Origin: OLB11 sp044234005
Lineage (GTDB): Bacteria > Bacteroidota > Bacteroidia > Chitinophagales > Chitinophagaceae
Assembly (NCBI GenBank): GCA_044234005.1
Contig: JBIIJE010000115.1
Coordinates: forward strand, 1-7,877
Direction: 5' to 3'
Length of the DNA stretch: 7,877 nt
The notes beneath the pieces are model-generated. The model saw nothing but the letters and a program-made list of their open reading frames with translations, was not told where the DNA came from and searched no databases. Position 1 is the first letter of the stretch. Every line of letters begins with the position of its first letter. Positions 6,870 to 7,877 of the stretch are shown piece by piece. Both the position numbers and the translations under genes were made by a program.

Positions 6870-7874
6870 TTATTTGTACTGATGTATCGCCTGCATTAAA
6901 CTTTCTTTTATATCGCTTGCCAAGCTTTCTGGCTTCAAAACCATCACTTGGTTGCCATAACTCAACAACATAGATTTCAATTCGTAATTGATGACTAAAT
7001 CCAAGCTCACTACGAAAGCATTTTTTGTATCCTTCACAATATGTTGTGAATGATGTAAGGGTTGCGACTTAATATAAGCCGCTTGATTGGGGGTAAACTG
7101 CAAGACAATTTTTTCTGGTTTGCTATTAGGAAGCGAAACCCCAATTGCTGATGTGAAATAATTTTCTTTGTCGAGCTGCTCTTCTTGAAAGGTAGTATTC
7201 ATTTTAATAACATCGTGCATTCTATCTAATGAAAAAGTAAGAAACTTGCTTTGCTTGGTAGGATGAATATCCTTTGCAATAAGGTACATTCTACTGTTGT
7301 ATTCCTTGATAAAATATGGATGTATTGTGTGCTTACGAGCTTCTGGTTTATTAAAAGGTTGATATAAAATGCGCATGATATGTTTGTTTCTGATGGCATC
7401 AACAATATCTGATAAATATTCAATCCCCTGATAGCGTTTAGGTCGGTCGAGTAAAAGTACTTTATTACTCGGCTTTCTCTCACGACTATATTTCACCGTA
7501 CTTGCAATTTTTGAAATAGCATCGTCAAATAGTTTGATGGCAGGAATGTTTCTAAACTGCTCAAGAATACCGACTGCAATTTCCAATCCTTGCAAATCTT
7601 CTTCCGAGATAGGCAGTTGATTAATTGAATAATTAGGTTCAGTATAAACATAGCCTTTCTTGCTTATATCATACTCAATGGGCGCATTAAACCCTAAACT
7701 AGTATCATATCGCATCGCATAAATATCTTTTTGGATGCTTGATATAGATACAGGTTCGCCTAGTTTTTCGCTCACAAAGTTTACAATTTCTTGTAAATTA
7801 GGAGCAGGCTTCTGCTTCATTGTCATGCGAATGTCAATTAATCGGTACCGAGCTAACGAGTTCTTATTTTTCAT
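6870..7874 (-). CDS. WYL-domain transcriptional regulator (DeoR/YafY-like)
   Basis: This 334-residue protein has the layout of WYL-domain regulators. The N-terminal part (about 1-75) is a winged-helix DNA-binding region, with ISISSIQKDIYAMR-type residues around 43-55 as the likely recognition helix and a wing ending at KKGYVY. A helical linker (about 88-130) contains the ISEEDLQGLEIAVGILEQF stretch. The WYL domain (about 148-235) includes IRNKHIMRILYQPF, HPYFIKEYNSRMYLIAKD and FLTFSLDRM. The name-giving tryptophan is replaced by methionine (M196-Y197-L198), while the partner arginine R218 in LDR is kept. A C-terminal WCX-type region covers about 245-334. Such proteins sense small ligands or nucleic acids through the WYL domain; the ligand here is unknown. 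The start MKNKNSLARYRLIDIR fits relatives, but the frame stays open for the three bases up to the window edge, so a slightly longer form cannot be excluded. It is the first visible gene of the minus-strand unit and may control it. Confidence 0.85.
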   Translation of the reverse strand: MKNKNSLARYRLIDIRMTMKQKPAPNLQEIVNFVSEKLGEPVSISSIQKDIYAMRYDTSLGFNAPIEYDISKKGYVYTEPNYSINQLPISEEDLQGLEIAVGILEQFRNIPAIKLFDDAISKIASTVKYSRERKPSNKVLLLDRPKRYQGIEYLSDIVDAIRNKHIMRILYQPFNKPEARKHTIHPYFIKEYNSRMYLIAKDIHPTKQSKFLTFSLDRMHDVIKMNTTFQEEQLDKENYFTSAIGVSLPNSKPEKIVLQFTPNQAAYIKSQPLHHSQHIVKDTKNAFVVSLDLVINYELKSMLLSYGNQVMVLKPESLASDIKESLMQAIHQYK

Positions 7875-7877
7875 CGT

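Noticed and set aside
7226..7483. Minus-strand open frame of 85 codons inside the WYL regulator gene
   Set aside because: It overlaps the WYL motif region of the true frame and shows no family features.

Overview
This AT-rich window most likely comes from a member of the Bacteroidota, possibly close to Chitinophagales or Sphingobacteriales. The phylum call rests on three genes ending in type IX secretion system (T9SS) type A sorting domains, a Bacteroidota-style TAnnTTTG promoter element, and starts without clear Shine-Dalgarno sequences. The order-level guess is weak.

The left half (1-3940, plus strand) holds three T9SS cargo genes in a row. The first is cut by the window edge: only an Ig/PKD-like module and the sorting domain remain. 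Five bases later comes a small secreted protein with two starch-binding-like beta-sandwich modules and no visible enzyme domain. After a 190-base gap comes a 751-residue CotH-family protein, a predicted exported kinase-like protein, with a lamin-tail domain and a sorting domain. All three products should cross the inner membrane by Sec, cross the outer membrane by T9SS, and end at the cell surface or in the medium.

The right half (3987-7874, minus strand) is a compact set of cytoplasmic genes read in the order WYL-domain regulator, M3-family oligoendopeptidase, FAD-dependent amine/amino acid oxidoreductase of the DAO family. The gaps are 35 bases and 1 base, so the peptidase and oxidoreductase are probably co-transcribed and translationally coupled. 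A plausible reading is peptide turnover followed by oxidation of an amino acid or secondary amine, perhaps under the WYL regulator. The substrates and the regulatory link are inference.

The two halves converge on a 46-base gap that holds a small hairpin with a T-rich tail. I saw no tRNA, rRNA, CRISPR array, insertion sequence or phage gene. No stretch above 300 bases lacks a gene. I did not find a clearly new system. The points most worth a second look are the CotH/lamin-tail protein with its binding-module neighbour, the altered WYL signature in the regulator, and the tight peptidase-oxidoreductase coupling.
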